Shown here piece after piece: positions 43,137 to 52,445 of a DNA stretch of 64,000 bases. The notes beneath the pieces were generated by a model. It saw nothing but the letters and a program-made list of their open reading frames with translations. It made no database searches and had not been told where the DNA came from. Source of the stretch: Pedobacter psychrotolerans (GTDB lineage: Bacteria > Bacteroidota > Bacteroidia > Sphingobacteriales > Sphingobacteriaceae); NCBI RefSeq assembly GCF_004340665.1, contig NZ_SLWO01000009.1, positions 1 through 64,000 of the forward strand. Direction: 5' to 3'. Within the stretch, counting starts at the first letter, position 1; every line of letters starts with the position of its first letter. The position numbers and the translations under genes were made by a program.

Positions 43137-43751
43137 CTAAAACAACCCATTAATTTCAGCTTCAATGGATTGAATTACAGTTCCCAAATCTTCAGGATTG
43201 TTAGTAAAATCCAATTTATCTTTATCTAAAATTAATAACTTACCCAGATTATAACCTTTAATCCATGCCTCATACTTTTCATTTAGCTTAGATAAATAAT
43301 CGATCCGGATTCCAGCTTCATATTCACGGCCACGACGTTGAATATTGTTAACCAATGTAGGAACTGATGCCCGTAAATACACTAATAAATCTGGTGGTTT
43401 AATAAATGAGGTGATGTTATCAAATATTGCCCTATAATTATCATGGTCGCGGGTCGTCATTAAAGCCATATCATGTAGGTTCTCTGCAAAGATGTGTGCA
43501 TCTTCATAGATCGTTCTATCTTGAATAACATTACGCTTATTTACTTCAATATCAGTGATTTGCTGAAAACGACTATTTAAAAAGTAAATCTGAAGATTAA
43601 AGCTCCAGCGTTTCATGTCACTGTAAAAATCTTCCAGATAGGGGTTATTGTCTACAGCTTCATATAAAGCTTCCCATCCATAATTCTTTGCCAGTAAACC
43701 TGTAAGGGTTGTTTTTCCAGCACCAATATTACCTACAATTGCGATATGCAT
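43137..43751 (-). CDS. Deoxynucleoside kinase
   Basis: 204 residues from the ATG at 43751 (MHIAIVGNIGAGKTTLT); the longer upstream frame runs through a hairpin repeat and is not likely. P-loop G-N-I-G-A-G-K-T (7-14), E-A-V-D-N-N-P-Y-L, Q-D-R-T-I-Y-E-D and the lid R-R-G-R-E are typical of the dCK/dGK-like family. Phosphorylates deoxynucleosides in salvage. Confidence 0.88.
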   Translation of the reverse strand: MHIAIVGNIGAGKTTLTGLLAKNYGWEALYEAVDNNPYLEDFYSDMKRWSFNLQIYFLNSRFQQITDIEVNKRNVIQDRTIYEDAHIFAENLHDMALMTTRDHDNYRAIFDNITSFIKPPDLLVYLRASVPTLVNNIQRRGREYEAGIRIDYLSKLNEKYEAWIKGYNLGKLLILDKDKLDFTNNPEDLGTVIQSIEAEINGLF

Positions 43752-43765
43752 TTTTTTTAAATATG

Positions 43766-43839
43766 AGATATGAGATAAAAAGTATGAGATTTGAGAATAT
43801 ACAAACTTTCTCAAATCTAAAGTCTAATTTCTCATATCT
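43766..43839. repeat. Nested hairpin repeat between trpS and the kinase gene
   Basis: AGATATGAGA (43766-43775) pairs with TCTCATATCT (43830-43839), and inside it AGATTTGAGA (43787-43796) pairs with TCTCAAATCT (43809-43818). A related hairpin lies at 49001-49040. Both sit just downstream of one minus-strand gene and just upstream of the next. Confidence 0.7.
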
Positions 43840-43852
43840 ATTTGATAATAAA

Positions 43853-44851
43853 TTAAAAACTTTTAAACCCAATCAATTTGCGAACTTCTCTTATGGTGTT
43901 TTGTGCGCTTTCACGGGCTTTTAAAGCACCATGTTTGGCCACTTGTCTTAAATAAAGATCATCCTTAGAAAGTTCTTCAATACGTTCTCTAATTGGCGTG
44001 TTAAATACAATCATATCTTCTGCAAGTTGTTTCTTCATATCGCCATAACGGATTTGCATCTTATTGTATAATCCATCAAAATGCTCAATGGTATCAGCAG
44101 TTGAAACAATCTTCATTAAATCGAACAAGTTTTGAATGGCTTCTGGCTTTTCCTGATTTTCCTCCGTCGGCCCGCTATCGCTTACTGCTCTTGATACCTT
44201 TTTACGGATAACCTCAGGACTATCTGATAAATAAATACAATTTCCGTCACCGTCTGATTTACTCATCTTTCCCTTTCCTTCCAATCCAGGAACTTTCACC
44301 AAATTATCAGCATAATTAAATGCAAAAGATTCTGGGAAAAATTCAGCATTGTACATTCTGTTGAAACGGCTCCCGAAGTTACGTGTCATTTCCAAATGCT
44401 GTTCCTGATCTTTACCCACAGGAACTTTCGTTGCTTTGTGAATCAATATATCTGCAGCCATTAATGTTGGGTAAGTTAATAAGCCTGCGTTTACATTATC
44501 AGGGTTTGATCTGATTTTTTCTTTGAAAGAAGCACTGCGCTCAAGTTCACCCAAATAAGCATTCATATTAAGATATAAATAGAGCTCAGAAACTTCTGGA
44601 ACGTCACTTTGTACGTATATAGTAGTCTCTTCCGGATTAATTCCACAGGCTAAATATTCCACCAAAACGTGGCGCACATAGCCATGTAAATCACCTGGAG
44701 TTGGATGAGTAGTTAAAGAATGAAGATCGGCAATAAAAAAATAGCAGTTATAATCGTACTGCATCTTTACAAAATTGGTTACTGCACCAAAATAATTTCC
44801 TAAATGTAGCTTTCCTGTTGGCCTGATGCCACTCACCACGGTTTCTTTCAT
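43853..44851 (-). CDS. trpS: Tryptophanyl-tRNA synthetase
   Basis: 332 residues. HIGH-like P-T-G-K-L-H-L-G-N-Y, K-M-S-K-S-D-G-D-G for the KMSKS loop, and the class I Rossmann order of TrpRS. Charges tRNA-Trp. Followed by a hairpin repeat and the kinase gene. Confidence 0.95.
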   Translation of the reverse strand: MKETVVSGIRPTGKLHLGNYFGAVTNFVKMQYDYNCYFFIADLHSLTTHPTPGDLHGYVRHVLVEYLACGINPEETTIYVQSDVPEVSELYLYLNMNAYLGELERSASFKEKIRSNPDNVNAGLLTYPTLMAADILIHKATKVPVGKDQEQHLEMTRNFGSRFNRMYNAEFFPESFAFNYADNLVKVPGLEGKGKMSKSDGDGNCIYLSDSPEVIRKKVSRAVSDSGPTEENQEKPEAIQNLFDLMKIVSTADTIEHFDGLYNKMQIRYGDMKKQLAEDMIVFNTPIRERIEELSKDDLYLRQVAKHGALKARESAQNTIREVRKLIGFKSF

Positions 44852-45003
44852 AATGCCACGAAATTAAAAATAAAAAACTAGCAATGTATAACATCTAATC
44901 AATTTTAATATCAACAGTGGTTAGATGATATATTATTGACTCAATTTAAAATTAGAACCTTACAAAATTGTTATTGTCAGGCTATTTTATATTTTTGGTG
45001 CTT

Positions 45004-45732
45004 ATGATTAAACTTTTAAGGCAGTTTCACAGGCTGTGGTATCTTTTCTGGATTGTATTCTTCTTCGCCTTATTTTATCCACTCTATTATATCACTTCCA
45101 GAAATGAAAGATATTATGGTTTACTCAACTTCTGCCGTAAAGTAAACAGTTTTTTATGCAGCTGCTTCTCAGGCGTATTTTTTTCATTTACTTACGAAGA
45201 AAAACTGGATAGAAAGCAAACTTATATTTATTGCGCCAACCATAGTTCGAACCTCGATATAATGATTTTCTGTATTATGGGCCATGGAAAATATCATTTT
45301 ATGGGAAAAGATGAGTTACTTAAAAATCCAGTATTGGGCATTTTTTTTAAAACAATTGATATTTCTGTAAACCGTGAAAGTAAAATCTCCGCTTTCAGGG
45401 CATTTAAAAAAGCCGGAGAAAATTTAGAAAAGGGGATGAGCCTGATTATCTTTCCGGAAGGAAAAATAGATGTCCACTATCCACCAATATTAGGTGAATT
45501 TAAGAATGGCCCTTTTCGACTTGCTATTGATAAAAACATTCTTTTGGTTCCGGTAAGTATCACTAATATTTGGAAAATCAACTGGGATGATGGATCTAAA
45601 TATGGAAGTAAGCCAGGAATTTGCGATATTTACGTCCATAAACCTATCAACACTGAAGTTTTAAATGTTGATGATGCTGATATACTTAAAGATCAGGTTT
45701 ATCAATTAATAAATAGTAAGTTAGTAAGATGA
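45004..45732 (+). CDS. 1-acyl-sn-glycerol-3-phosphate acyltransferase (PlsC family)
   Basis: 242 residues from ATG 45004; an alternative TTG start at 44968 is less good. N-terminal membrane helix, then the acyltransferase block I N-H-S-S-N-L-D (H-x4-D), block III F-P-E-G-K, and the usual spacing. Makes phosphatidic acid at the inner membrane. Overlaps gatC by ATGA, so the two are coupled. Confidence 0.85.
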   Translation: MIKLLRQFHRLWYLFWIVFFFALFYPLYYITSRNERYYGLLNFCRKVNSFLCSCFSGVFFSFTYEEKLDRKQTYIYCANHSSNLDIMIFCIMGHGKYHFMGKDELLKNPVLGIFFKTIDISVNRESKISAFRAFKKAGENLEKGMSLIIFPEGKIDVHYPPILGEFKNGPFRLAIDKNILLVPVSITNIWKINWDDGSKYGSKPGICDIYVHKPINTEVLNVDDADILKDQVYQLINSKLVR

Positions 45733-46019
45733 ATTTAGACGCAAAAACCATTTATAAAATCGCAGATCTGGCCAGGATTCATATTGATGAAGATGCAGCT
45801 GAGAATTTAATTCCCGAAATGAATAAGATTTTATCTTTCATGGAGAAATTAAATGAATTGGATACGTCCAATGTGAAACCATTGGTATACATGAATGAAG
45901 CTACCAATGTTTGGAGGGAAGATATTGTTAAACAGGAAATCTCCATAGCTGATGGATTAAAAAATGCTGCGAAACATACAGATCAGTTTTTTATGGTTCC
46001 GAAAATTATTGAGAAGTAA
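45729..46019 (+). CDS. gatC: Asp/Glu-tRNA amidotransferase subunit C
   Basis: 96 residues matching GatC in size and pattern: I-A-D-L-A-R-I, then L-N-x-I-L-x-F-M-E-K-L-N-E-L-D-T-S-x-V-x-P, R-E-D, and F-x-V-P-K-I-I at the end. It links GatA and GatB, which are not in this window. The start overlaps the acyltransferase stop by four bases. Confidence 0.93.
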   Translation: MNLDAKTIYKIADLARIHIDEDAAENLIPEMNKILSFMEKLNELDTSNVKPLVYMNEATNVWREDIVKQEISIADGLKNAAKHTDQFFMVPKIIEK

Positions 46020-46107
46020 TTAGTTTAATTTAATATCTATTCATTTAGCATTTTTTTATCCTTCTTGTAACATCTTACCTATTAAGCCTGTCTAAAAAAG
46101 AAAAAAC

Positions 46108-46866
46108 ATGGAGCAACCACTCATTATCATTAAAGAAATCGGACGTAAGTATGTCATCGGATCGGAAGTAATTCATGCCTTGAAATCGGTTTCTCTGGAT
46201 ATTAATAAAGGAGAATTTGTTGCTTTAATGGGCCCATCTGGTTCTGGTAAATCTACTTTAATGAATATTTTAGGTTGTTTAGATACACCATCAAGCGGGA
46301 GTTATATTTTGAATGGCACTAATGTAAGTCAAATGACAGATGATGCATTGGCTGAAGTTCGAAACCAGGAAATAGGATTTGTTTTTCAGACTTTTAATTT
46401 ATTACCGCGATCTACCGCTTTGGACAATGTAGCCCTGCCACTTATTTACGCGGGGAGCAGCAAAAAAGATCGTGAAGCACGAGCAGCCAAAGCATTAGAG
46501 AATGTGAATTTGGGTAACCGTATGGATCACAAACCCAATGAACTATCTGGTGGTCAACGTCAGCGTGTGGCTGTGGCCAGAGCCTTGATTAACGATCCAT
46601 CTATTATTCTTGCAGATGAGCCTACAGGTAACCTGGATACCAAAACATCAATTGAGATTATGGGTTTGCTGGAAGAAATTCACAGTAAAGGAAATACCAT
46701 CATTTTAGTAACCCATGAGGAAGACATTGCGCAACATGCACATAGAATAGTCCGCATGCGCGATGGTTTAATCGAAAATGATTACCTGAATACGGATATT
46801 AAAAATGTTTCACCACGCCTTCAGGCTTTGAAAGACAGTGGAAGCGACTGGGAGAAAATTAACTAA
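46108..46866 (+). CDS. ABC transporter ATP-binding protein, MacB/LolD type
   Basis: 252 residues. Walker A G-P-S-G-S-G-K-S-T, signature L-S-G-G-Q-R-Q-R, Walker B I-I-L-A-D-E-P-T-G-N and switch V-T-H-E-E. Closest to MacB/LolD ATPases that power FtsX-type permeases. No permease is adjacent; one lies at 50301 on the same strand and may be its partner. The 30-residue extra tail is uncommon. Confidence 0.88.
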   Translation: MEQPLIIIKEIGRKYVIGSEVIHALKSVSLDINKGEFVALMGPSGSGKSTLMNILGCLDTPSSGSYILNGTNVSQMTDDALAEVRNQEIGFVFQTFNLLPRSTALDNVALPLIYAGSSKKDREARAAKALENVNLGNRMDHKPNELSGGQRQRVAVARALINDPSIILADEPTGNLDTKTSIEIMGLLEEIHSKGNTIILVTHEEDIAQHAHRIVRMRDGLIENDYLNTDIKNVSPRLQALKDSGSDWEKIN

Positions 46867-46930
46867 CCAATTCTTAATTCCTTCATAAGGATTATAATAA
46901 TAAATAAATATCTCAGAAGAGATCAGTGTC

Positions 46931-47479
46931 ATGAAAATTTATACTAAAACAGGTGACAAAGGTCAAACATCACTTATTGGAGGTACCCGTGTACCCAAAT
47001 TCCATAAACGTATTGAAAGCTACGGAACAGTTGATGAGCTGAATTCATACGTTGGATTAATTATGTGTCAGGATATTGATGAGCACTATAAGAAATTACT
47101 AAAAGAAATACAGGACCGCTTATTTACAATAGGCGCTTCGTTAGCTGCTGATCCCGAAAATTCAAGAATGAAAATTCCCGATTTGCATGATGCTGACGTT
47201 ATTTTGTTAGAAAACGAGATGGATGCGATGAACGAGTTATTGCCCGCTTTGAAACACTTTGTGCTGCCAGGCGGAAATACTGTCGTTTCTTACTGCCATA
47301 TTGCTAGGTGTGTTTGTCGTAGGGCGGAAAGACTAACAGTGGAGTTGGCAGAACATAGCTTTGTAGATGAGCGTGTAACCATATATTTAAATCGTTTAAG
47401 TGATTATTTGTTTGTTTTGGCACGAAAACTGAATATGGATTTTGCAGCGGAAGAAAACATTTGGATCCCACGTGTTTAA
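46931..47479 (+). CDS. Cob(I)alamin adenosyltransferase, PduO type
   Basis: 182 residues. The family signature begins K-I-Y-T-K-T-G-D-K-G-Q-T, then G-T-V-D-E-L-N-S, and R-C-V-C-R-R-A-E-R, all as in PduO/CobA2. It adds the adenosyl group from ATP to cob(I)alamin to make coenzyme B12. Stands alone with 64 bases to the upstream ABC gene. Confidence 0.92.
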   Translation: MKIYTKTGDKGQTSLIGGTRVPKFHKRIESYGTVDELNSYVGLIMCQDIDEHYKKLLKEIQDRLFTIGASLAADPENSRMKIPDLHDADVILLENEMDAMNELLPALKHFVLPGGNTVVSYCHIARCVCRRAERLTVELAEHSFVDERVTIYLNRLSDYLFVLARKLNMDFAAEENIWIPRV

Positions 47480-47494
47480 AAGTTGAAAAATAAG

Positions 47495-47526
47495 TTTGTT
47501 TAGCTCAAAAATTTTAATATACTTTG
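47495..47526 (+). promoter_or_regulatory. Promoter of the small acidic gene
   Basis: TTTG at 47495-47498, 19 bases, then TATACTTTG (47518-47526). Close to the Bacteroidetes -33/-7 pair, with one extra base in the -7 box. It lies 43 bases upstream of the ATG at 47570. Confidence 0.5.
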
Positions 47527-47569
47527 CGCATTATTAAGAACAAGAATTTAATTTAATTGAATTGAAGAT

Positions 47570-47791
47570 ATGTATTGGACATTAGAATTAGCATCGCACT
47601 TGGAAGACGCACCTTGGCCTGCAACTAAAGATGAATTAATTGACTATGGAATCCGCTCTGGTGCTCCTGTAGAAGTTATTGAGAACTTACAGGCTTTAGA
47701 GGATGATGGTGAGCCTTATGAAACTATTGAAGAGATTTGGCCTGATTATCCCACTAAAGAAGATTTCTTCTTTAATGAAGATGAATACTAG
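47570..47791 (+). CDS. DUF2795-like small protein
   Basis: 73 residues, acidic (pattern W-P-A-T-K-D-E-L-I-D-Y then V-I-E-N-L-Q-A-L-E-D-D-G-E-P-Y-E-T-I-E-E-I-W-P-D-Y). This fits the DUF2795 family of small helical proteins. Followed by a terminator at 47811. Confidence 0.75.
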   Translation: MYWTLELASHLEDAPWPATKDELIDYGIRSGAPVEVIENLQALEDDGEPYETIEEIWPDYPTKEDFFFNEDEY

Positions 47792-47810
47792 AAATTTCAA
47801 AAAAAATATA

Positions 47811-47845
47811 AACCGTTCAGTCATAAGCTGAGCGGTTTTTTTTTG
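47811..47845 (+). terminator. Rho-independent terminator
   Basis: AACCGTTCAG / CTGAGCGGTT stem (one G-U pair) with a 7-base loop, followed by TTTTTTTT. Ends the DUF2795-like gene. Confidence 0.85.
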
Positions 47846-48061
47846 ATATAAATTTAGCTGATTTTCCTACTGATTAAGTTTACAAAAGAAGATTTAACTG
47901 AAAATTTTCAAGAAAATATAGTTAATAGATTTTCTTTTAGGTTTCGTATATTACTGAAAAGCAATGGTTAAGAATAATAATTAAAAAAATATTTACATTT
48001 TTTAAACAAAATGAGAATGTACGCTGTTACTACATCAACATTTACTTAAAAAATTAACACT

Positions 48062-48220
48062 ATGGGAAATTTATTGTATTTAGTAGCAGTGGTATTGGTT
48101 ATACTATGGGTGATCGGATTTTTATTCCACGGCTTTGGTGATGTAGGTAACATCATTCACGTTTTATTAGTAATCGCAGTTATTGCAATCTTGCTAAAAG
48201 TTATTGGCAGAGCAACCTAA
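48062..48220 (+). CDS. Small two-helix membrane protein (Lmo0937/DUF5670 type)
   Basis: 52 residues: MGNLLYLVAVVLVILWVIG, a short loop F-H-G-F-G-D-V-G, then a second helix and a basic tail. The pattern (hydrophobic, I-L-W-x-I-G-F, N-I-I-H-V-L-L-V-I-A) matches the Lmo0937 family of short membrane proteins often induced by stress. A long 5' gap (47846-48061) holds no other gene. Followed by a terminator. Confidence 0.8.
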   Translation: MGNLLYLVAVVLVILWVIGFLFHGFGDVGNIIHVLLVIAVIAILLKVIGRAT

Positions 48221-48270
48221 GATACATTAACGAATTTTTCATTCAGATTTTAATATCTATGAAAAGAATT

Positions 48271-48307
48271 AAAAAGGTGTTTCATTTTGATGAAGCACCT
48301 TTTTTTG
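48271..48307. terminator. Terminator between convergent genes
   Basis: AAAAAGGTGTTTCAT / ATGAAGCACCTTTTT stem with loop TTTG and a T run. Serves both the small membrane protein gene and ispD from the other side. Confidence 0.85.
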
Positions 48308-48310
48308 TAG

Positions 48311-48976
48311 CTATTTTTTTAATAACAGCTCTGCTAATTCCAAATCAATAGGGTAGGTAATTTTAATATTATTACGCTCACCTTCTATGATATTGATATT
48401 CTCTTTCAGTGCTTCTACTACACTGGCATCATCAGTAAAATGACTGGTGAATTCTTGTAGATAAGCCTTTTTCAATATATTCAAACTAAATGTTTGAGGT
48501 GTTTGCACCAGGTAGATTTCATCACGCTTTAAAGCGGTAGATTCATCACCTCTCAGCATTCTCACGCTATCACTGGACTGTACAGCTGCAATCACATTTC
48601 CTATAGCCTCAGCTCGTTTAAAGCAATTGTCAATTAACGCTTTTGAAACTAGCGGACGGACAGCATCATGAATGGCTACAAAGCTTTCTTCGTTTATGCT
48701 ATCAATGGCATTTTTAACAGAATAAAACCTTTCGGTTCCACCGTTAATGATTTCGTGTGGTATCCGAAAATTAAACTCTTCACAAAGTCTTCGCCAATAT
48801 CTTTGTTGATCAATATTTAAAACCAGTAAAATTTTAGGTTGAGTATCGCTTTGGGCAAAAGCTTTAATGGTGTGCATCAAAACCGGGAGGTTTCTAAGCA
48901 GTAAAAATTGTTTTGGAGTTTCTGTTTGCATCCGATTGCCAGAACCGCCTGCTACAATTATAGCGTAGTATTTCAT
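48311..48976 (-). CDS. ispD: 2-C-methyl-D-erythritol 4-phosphate cytidylyltransferase
   Basis: 221 residues from the ATG at 48976 (MKYYAIIVAGGSGNRM); the longer upstream frame goes into a hairpin repeat. Signature A-G-G-S-G-N-R-M, I-H-D-A-V-R-P and T-D-D-A-S-V-V-E, typical of IspD in the MEP isoprenoid pathway. Same strand as queA upstream. Confidence 0.93.
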   Translation of the reverse strand: MKYYAIIVAGGSGNRMQTETPKQFLLLRNLPVLMHTIKAFAQSDTQPKILLVLNIDQQRYWRRLCEEFNFRIPHEIINGGTERFYSVKNAIDSINEESFVAIHDAVRPLVSKALIDNCFKRAEAIGNVIAAVQSSDSVRMLRGDESTALKRDEIYLVQTPQTFSLNILKKAYLQEFTSHFTDDASVVEALKENINIIEGERNNIKITYPIDLELAELLLKK

Positions 48977-49000
48977 TTTTAAGAGATGAGATGTTAAATT

Positions 49001-49040
49001 TGAGATATGAGACTTGATTGAACTCAAATCTCATATCTCA
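49001..49040. repeat. Hairpin repeat between queA and ispD
   Basis: TGAGATATGAGA (49001-49012) pairs perfectly with TCTCATATCTCA (49029-49040) around a 16-base loop. Sequence and gene position are like the hairpin at 43766-43839. Confidence 0.7.
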
Positions 49041-49050
49041 CTACTCAAAT

Positions 49051-50100
49051 CTAGATAATTAGCATGGCATCACCATAGCTATAAAACTTATATTTTTCTT
49101 TTACAGCAACTTCATAAGCGTTCATTACATTTTCGTAACCACCAAAAGCACTTACCATCATCAATAATGTAGATTCTGGTGTATGAAAATTGGTAATCAT
49201 GGAATTGGCTATACTGAATTCATATGGAGGAAAGATAAACTTACTTGTCCAGTCATTAGCAGATTTTAAAGTTCTGTTAGCAGAAACTGCCGATTCAATA
49301 GAACGCATAGATGTAGTACCTACCGCACAGATTTTTCTTTTTTCTTCTAATGCCTTATTTACAATGTTGGCATCTTTTGGCTCAATAATGAATTGTTCAG
49401 AATCCATTTTATGCTTGGTTAAATCTTCCACCTCAACCGTCCTGAATGTACCAAGACCTACATGTAAGGTTACTTCAGCAAACTCAACACCTTTAAGTTC
49501 AAGGCGTTTCATTAACTCGCGACTAAAATGCAAACCTGCTGTTGGAGCGGCTACAGCACCTTCATGCTTTGCAAAGATAGTCTGGTAGCGTTCTTTATCT
49601 TCAGCAGTTGCTTTACGCTTAATATATTTAGGAAGTGGTGTTTCACCTAAAATCTCCACGTTTCTTCTAAATTCCTCATCTGTTCCTTCAAAAAGGAAGC
49701 GGATGGTACGTCCGCGTGAAGTCGTGTTGTCTACAACCTCTGCGACCAACAAATCGTCATCGCCAAAATAAAGCTTATTACCTACGCGGATTTTACGGGC
49801 CGGATCTACCAGTACATCCCATAAACGCAACTCTTTGTTTAATTCGCGAAGTAAAAATACTTCGATTGTCGCACCAGTTTTTTCTTTATTTCCATATAAA
49901 CGGGCTGGAAAAACTTTGGTGTTATTTAATATCATAACGTCCTTGTCATCGAAATAACCGAGTACGTCTTTGAAAATTTTATGTTCAATTTTACCACTGT
50001 CTTTATGTAAGACCATTAAGCGAGCTTCGTCGCGTTGTTCTGCCGGATTGTTGGCTATTAATGCTTCTGGTAAGTTGAATTTGAATTGTGATAATTTCAT
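49051..50100 (-). CDS. queA: S-adenosylmethionine:tRNA ribosyltransferase-isomerase
   Basis: 349 residues from the ATG at 50100 (MKLSQFKFNLPEALIANNPA). Family motifs: P-A-E-Q-R-D-E-A-R-L-M-V, A-P-T-A-G-L-H-F, T-L-H-V-G-L-G-T-F, V-G-T-T-S-M-R and N-F-H-T-P-E-S-T-L-L-M. Makes epoxyqueuosine on tRNA. A start 69 bases upstream is in frame but lacks conserved sequence. Confidence 0.93.
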   Translation of the reverse strand: MKLSQFKFNLPEALIANNPAEQRDEARLMVLHKDSGKIEHKIFKDVLGYFDDKDVMILNNTKVFPARLYGNKEKTGATIEVFLLRELNKELRLWDVLVDPARKIRVGNKLYFGDDDLLVAEVVDNTTSRGRTIRFLFEGTDEEFRRNVEILGETPLPKYIKRKATAEDKERYQTIFAKHEGAVAAPTAGLHFSRELMKRLELKGVEFAEVTLHVGLGTFRTVEVEDLTKHKMDSEQFIIEPKDANIVNKALEEKRKICAVGTTSMRSIESAVSANRTLKSANDWTSKFIFPPYEFSIANSMITNFHTPESTLLMMVSAFGGYENVMNAYEVAVKEKYKFYSYGDAMLII

Positions 50101-50300
50101 TCTTGATGAATTTTTTGAGGTGCAAAAATACGAATTTAATTTTTCTTTTCGGTATTTTATCAAACGCAATTAATGTATATTATGTTTTGGTTGTCTTTAT
50201 TTACCTTAACCAGTGATAAATCGATCTTTTAAGCGAAAAATAATTAGTTTTGATATTATTGTTGTAACCTTTTTAAGTGTATGGCATCTAACTTATAATT

Positions 50301-51545
50301 ATGATAATTTTTAGGCTAATAGGCGAGAGTTTCCGTTTTGCGTTCGATGCATTGCGCCAAAATAAGTTGCGTACTATGTTATCTCTACTGGCGATAACCA
50401 TTGGTATTTTTACCATTATTACCGTTTTTTCTGCGGTAGATACCTTTCGTGGTAAACTTCAGGCCAGCGTAGATAAATTAGGTTCCAACACCATCTTTAT
50501 ACAAAAATGGCCTTGGAGTTTTGGGGATAATTATCCCTGGTGGAAGTATATGAATCGTCCGCAGCCTTCTTTACGTGATTTTGAGATGCTAAGAGAACGC
50601 ATGGAAAACGCACAGGGAATTACCTTTGAAATATCAACAAGCGATAGAACCATAAAATATAGAAGTAGTTCAGTAGAGGGAATCACGGTATCAGCTGCTT
50701 CTCAAGACTTTGACAAAACCTGGAATTTTGAATTGCAGGCAGGTCGTTATTTTACAGAAAATGAAAGCAATAGTGGTGCGCCGGTTTTATTAATGGGTGC
50801 TGATATTGCAGAAGGATTGTTTGGTTCAGACAATCCGATTGGAAAACAAGTACAAATTTTAGGTAGGAGATTAACCGTTATTGGTGTATTTAAGAAAGAG
50901 GGTGAAGATATGTTTGGAAGCACTTTAGATAAAAATGTTAATATTCCGGTAAATTTTGCCAAAGGTATTTTAGATATTCAAAGTGAACGCTATGATCCAC
51001 AAATTACAGTTCGCGGAAACGACAACGTATCTCTGGAGGAAATTGAGAGTGAACTTCAGGGCTTAATGCGATCTATTCATAGAATCAGGCCCGGTCAGGA
51101 AGATGATTTTGCATTGAATAAAACCACGATTATCTCCAATCAGTTAGATTCCATGTTTACCATGGTTAACTGGGCAGGATGGATTATTGGCGGTTTCTCT
51201 ATTCTTGTTGGTGGGTTTAGTATCGCTAATATTATGTTTGTATCTGTAAAAGAACGTACGAATATCATTGGCATTCAAAAATCTTTAGGCGCTAAAAATT
51301 ATTTTATTCTACTGCAATTTATTTTCGAGTCGATATCTCTGTGTATTCTCGGTGGTTTACTGGGTTTGTTACTGGTTTATTTAATGGCTTTATTAATTGG
51401 TGCTGTTACAGGATTCAATATCATTCTGGGATTAAACAATATCATCCTCGGAATAGGAATTTCCATTATCATTGGCACAATATCTGGATTTTGGCCAGCA
51501 TACTCAGCATCAAGATTAGATCCTGTAGAAGCAATTAGAAGTTAG
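50301..51545 (+). CDS. ABC transporter permease, MacB/FtsX type
   Basis: 414 residues: N-terminal helix (A-L-R-Q-N-K-L-R-T-M-L-S-L-L-A-I-T-I-G), MacB periplasmic core domain (about 50-280), three C-terminal helices with F-V-S-V-K-E-R-T-N-I-I-G-I-Q-K-S-L-G-A, the FtsX signature. The ATPase partner is not adjacent; the ATP-binding gene at 46108 is a candidate. Substrate unknown. Confidence 0.87.
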   Translation: MIIFRLIGESFRFAFDALRQNKLRTMLSLLAITIGIFTIITVFSAVDTFRGKLQASVDKLGSNTIFIQKWPWSFGDNYPWWKYMNRPQPSLRDFEMLRERMENAQGITFEISTSDRTIKYRSSSVEGITVSAASQDFDKTWNFELQAGRYFTENESNSGAPVLLMGADIAEGLFGSDNPIGKQVQILGRRLTVIGVFKKEGEDMFGSTLDKNVNIPVNFAKGILDIQSERYDPQITVRGNDNVSLEEIESELQGLMRSIHRIRPGQEDDFALNKTTIISNQLDSMFTMVNWAGWIIGGFSILVGGFSIANIMFVSVKERTNIIGIQKSLGAKNYFILLQFIFESISLCILGGLLGLLLVYLMALLIGAVTGFNIILGLNNIILGIGISIIIGTISGFWPAYSASRLDPVEAIRS

Positions 51546-51951
51546 CTTTTTTTTAAGCTGATAAAGGCTTACTTCTGGTAGTTCGTATTGCATGGCTAGC
51601 GTAAATAGTCATCGTTTGTAAGCATAGCCGTTAACTTAATTTTTAAAAGTAGACTTTAATTTAGCAAAAAGACAGGGCTTCGCCATTTTTAAAGATGTGT
51701 TTAGTTTTATGCTGATTTTAGGCTTAGCCGGTAAGCTTTTATCATAAATGGTGTAGTTTCCTTCAGCAGCTTATATTCTTGAAATAATATTGGAAGTTTT
51801 TAATTACGTTTTATAGAAAGAGAACTGCGATTCAATCGCTTTTTCTATATTTAACTCCATCTACAATTAAAATTAAAGAAATGAGGAGCTTAACAGCCCT
51901 TAACCTATAAATCATTACAAAGTTTTATTCGGTGAAATGAAGATTTTCTTC
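51546..51951. other. Gene-free gap
   Basis: About 400 bases between the permease and the osmC-type gene with no credible gene, no repeat and no RNA structure I can recognise. Confidence 0.4.
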
Positions 51952-52004
51952 CAAAAAAAGCTTGAATAAATTAATAACGATTCCGATATTAATTTATTCA
52001 AGCT
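51952..52004 (-). terminator. Strong terminator of the Ohr/OsmC gene
   Basis: Perfect 18-bp arms (51959-51976 and 51987-52004) around a 10-base loop, followed on the minus strand by TTTTTTT. It begins 30 bases past the stop of the gene at 52035. Confidence 0.88.
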
Positions 52005-52034
52005 AAAAATGATTTTTTATTTGAGTAAGTTATT

Positions 52035-52445
52035 TTAAACAGCAGTTACCCGCACTTCAATATTGCCTTTAACGGCTTTCGAATATGGACAAGCATGGTG
52101 TGCTTTATCTGCAATAGATTGAGATTCTTCTAGTGTGATACCAGGAATATGAACATCCAAATCAGCAGATAATGCGAATGAATTACCATCCTTATTAAAG
52201 GAAACCAACACCTTCACATTTGCCTCACTCACATCTACACCCTCACGTTCGGCAACAGAGCCCAATGCACCAAGATAACAAGGTCCCCAGGCAGCTGCAA
52301 ATAGTTCCTCCGGATTTGTGGCACCACCTTGTCCACCCATTTCCTTTGGTTTTCTTAATTCAAAATCTAAAATTCCATCACTTGATTTAACGTGACCATC
52401 TCTTCCTCCAGTAGCTGTAACTTCAGCTGTATATAATTTTTCCAT
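52035..52445 (-). CDS. OsmC/Ohr-family peroxide resistance protein
   Basis: 136 residues. The reactive cysteines are C56 (A-A-W-G-P-C-Y) and C119 (H-H-A-C-P-Y), with R15 near the N-terminus, as in Ohr organic hydroperoxide reductases. The size matches Ohr. Reduces organic hydroperoxides in the cytoplasm. Stands alone with its own terminator; regulator not seen. Confidence 0.88.
   Translation of the reverse strand: MEKLYTAEVTATGGRDGHVKSSDGILDFELRKPKEMGGQGGATNPEELFAAAWGPCYLGALGSVAEREGVDVSEANVKVLVSFNKDGNSFALSADLDVHIPGITLEESQSIADKAHHACPYSKAVKGNIEVRVTAV

Noticed and set aside
43752..43814. Longer N-terminus for the deoxynucleoside kinase
   Set aside because: The extra residues come from the hairpin repeat; the P-loop begins correctly at the internal ATG.
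48977..49027. Longer N-terminus for IspD
   Set aside because: The extension is translated hairpin repeat; the usual start MKYYAIIVAGG is at 48976.
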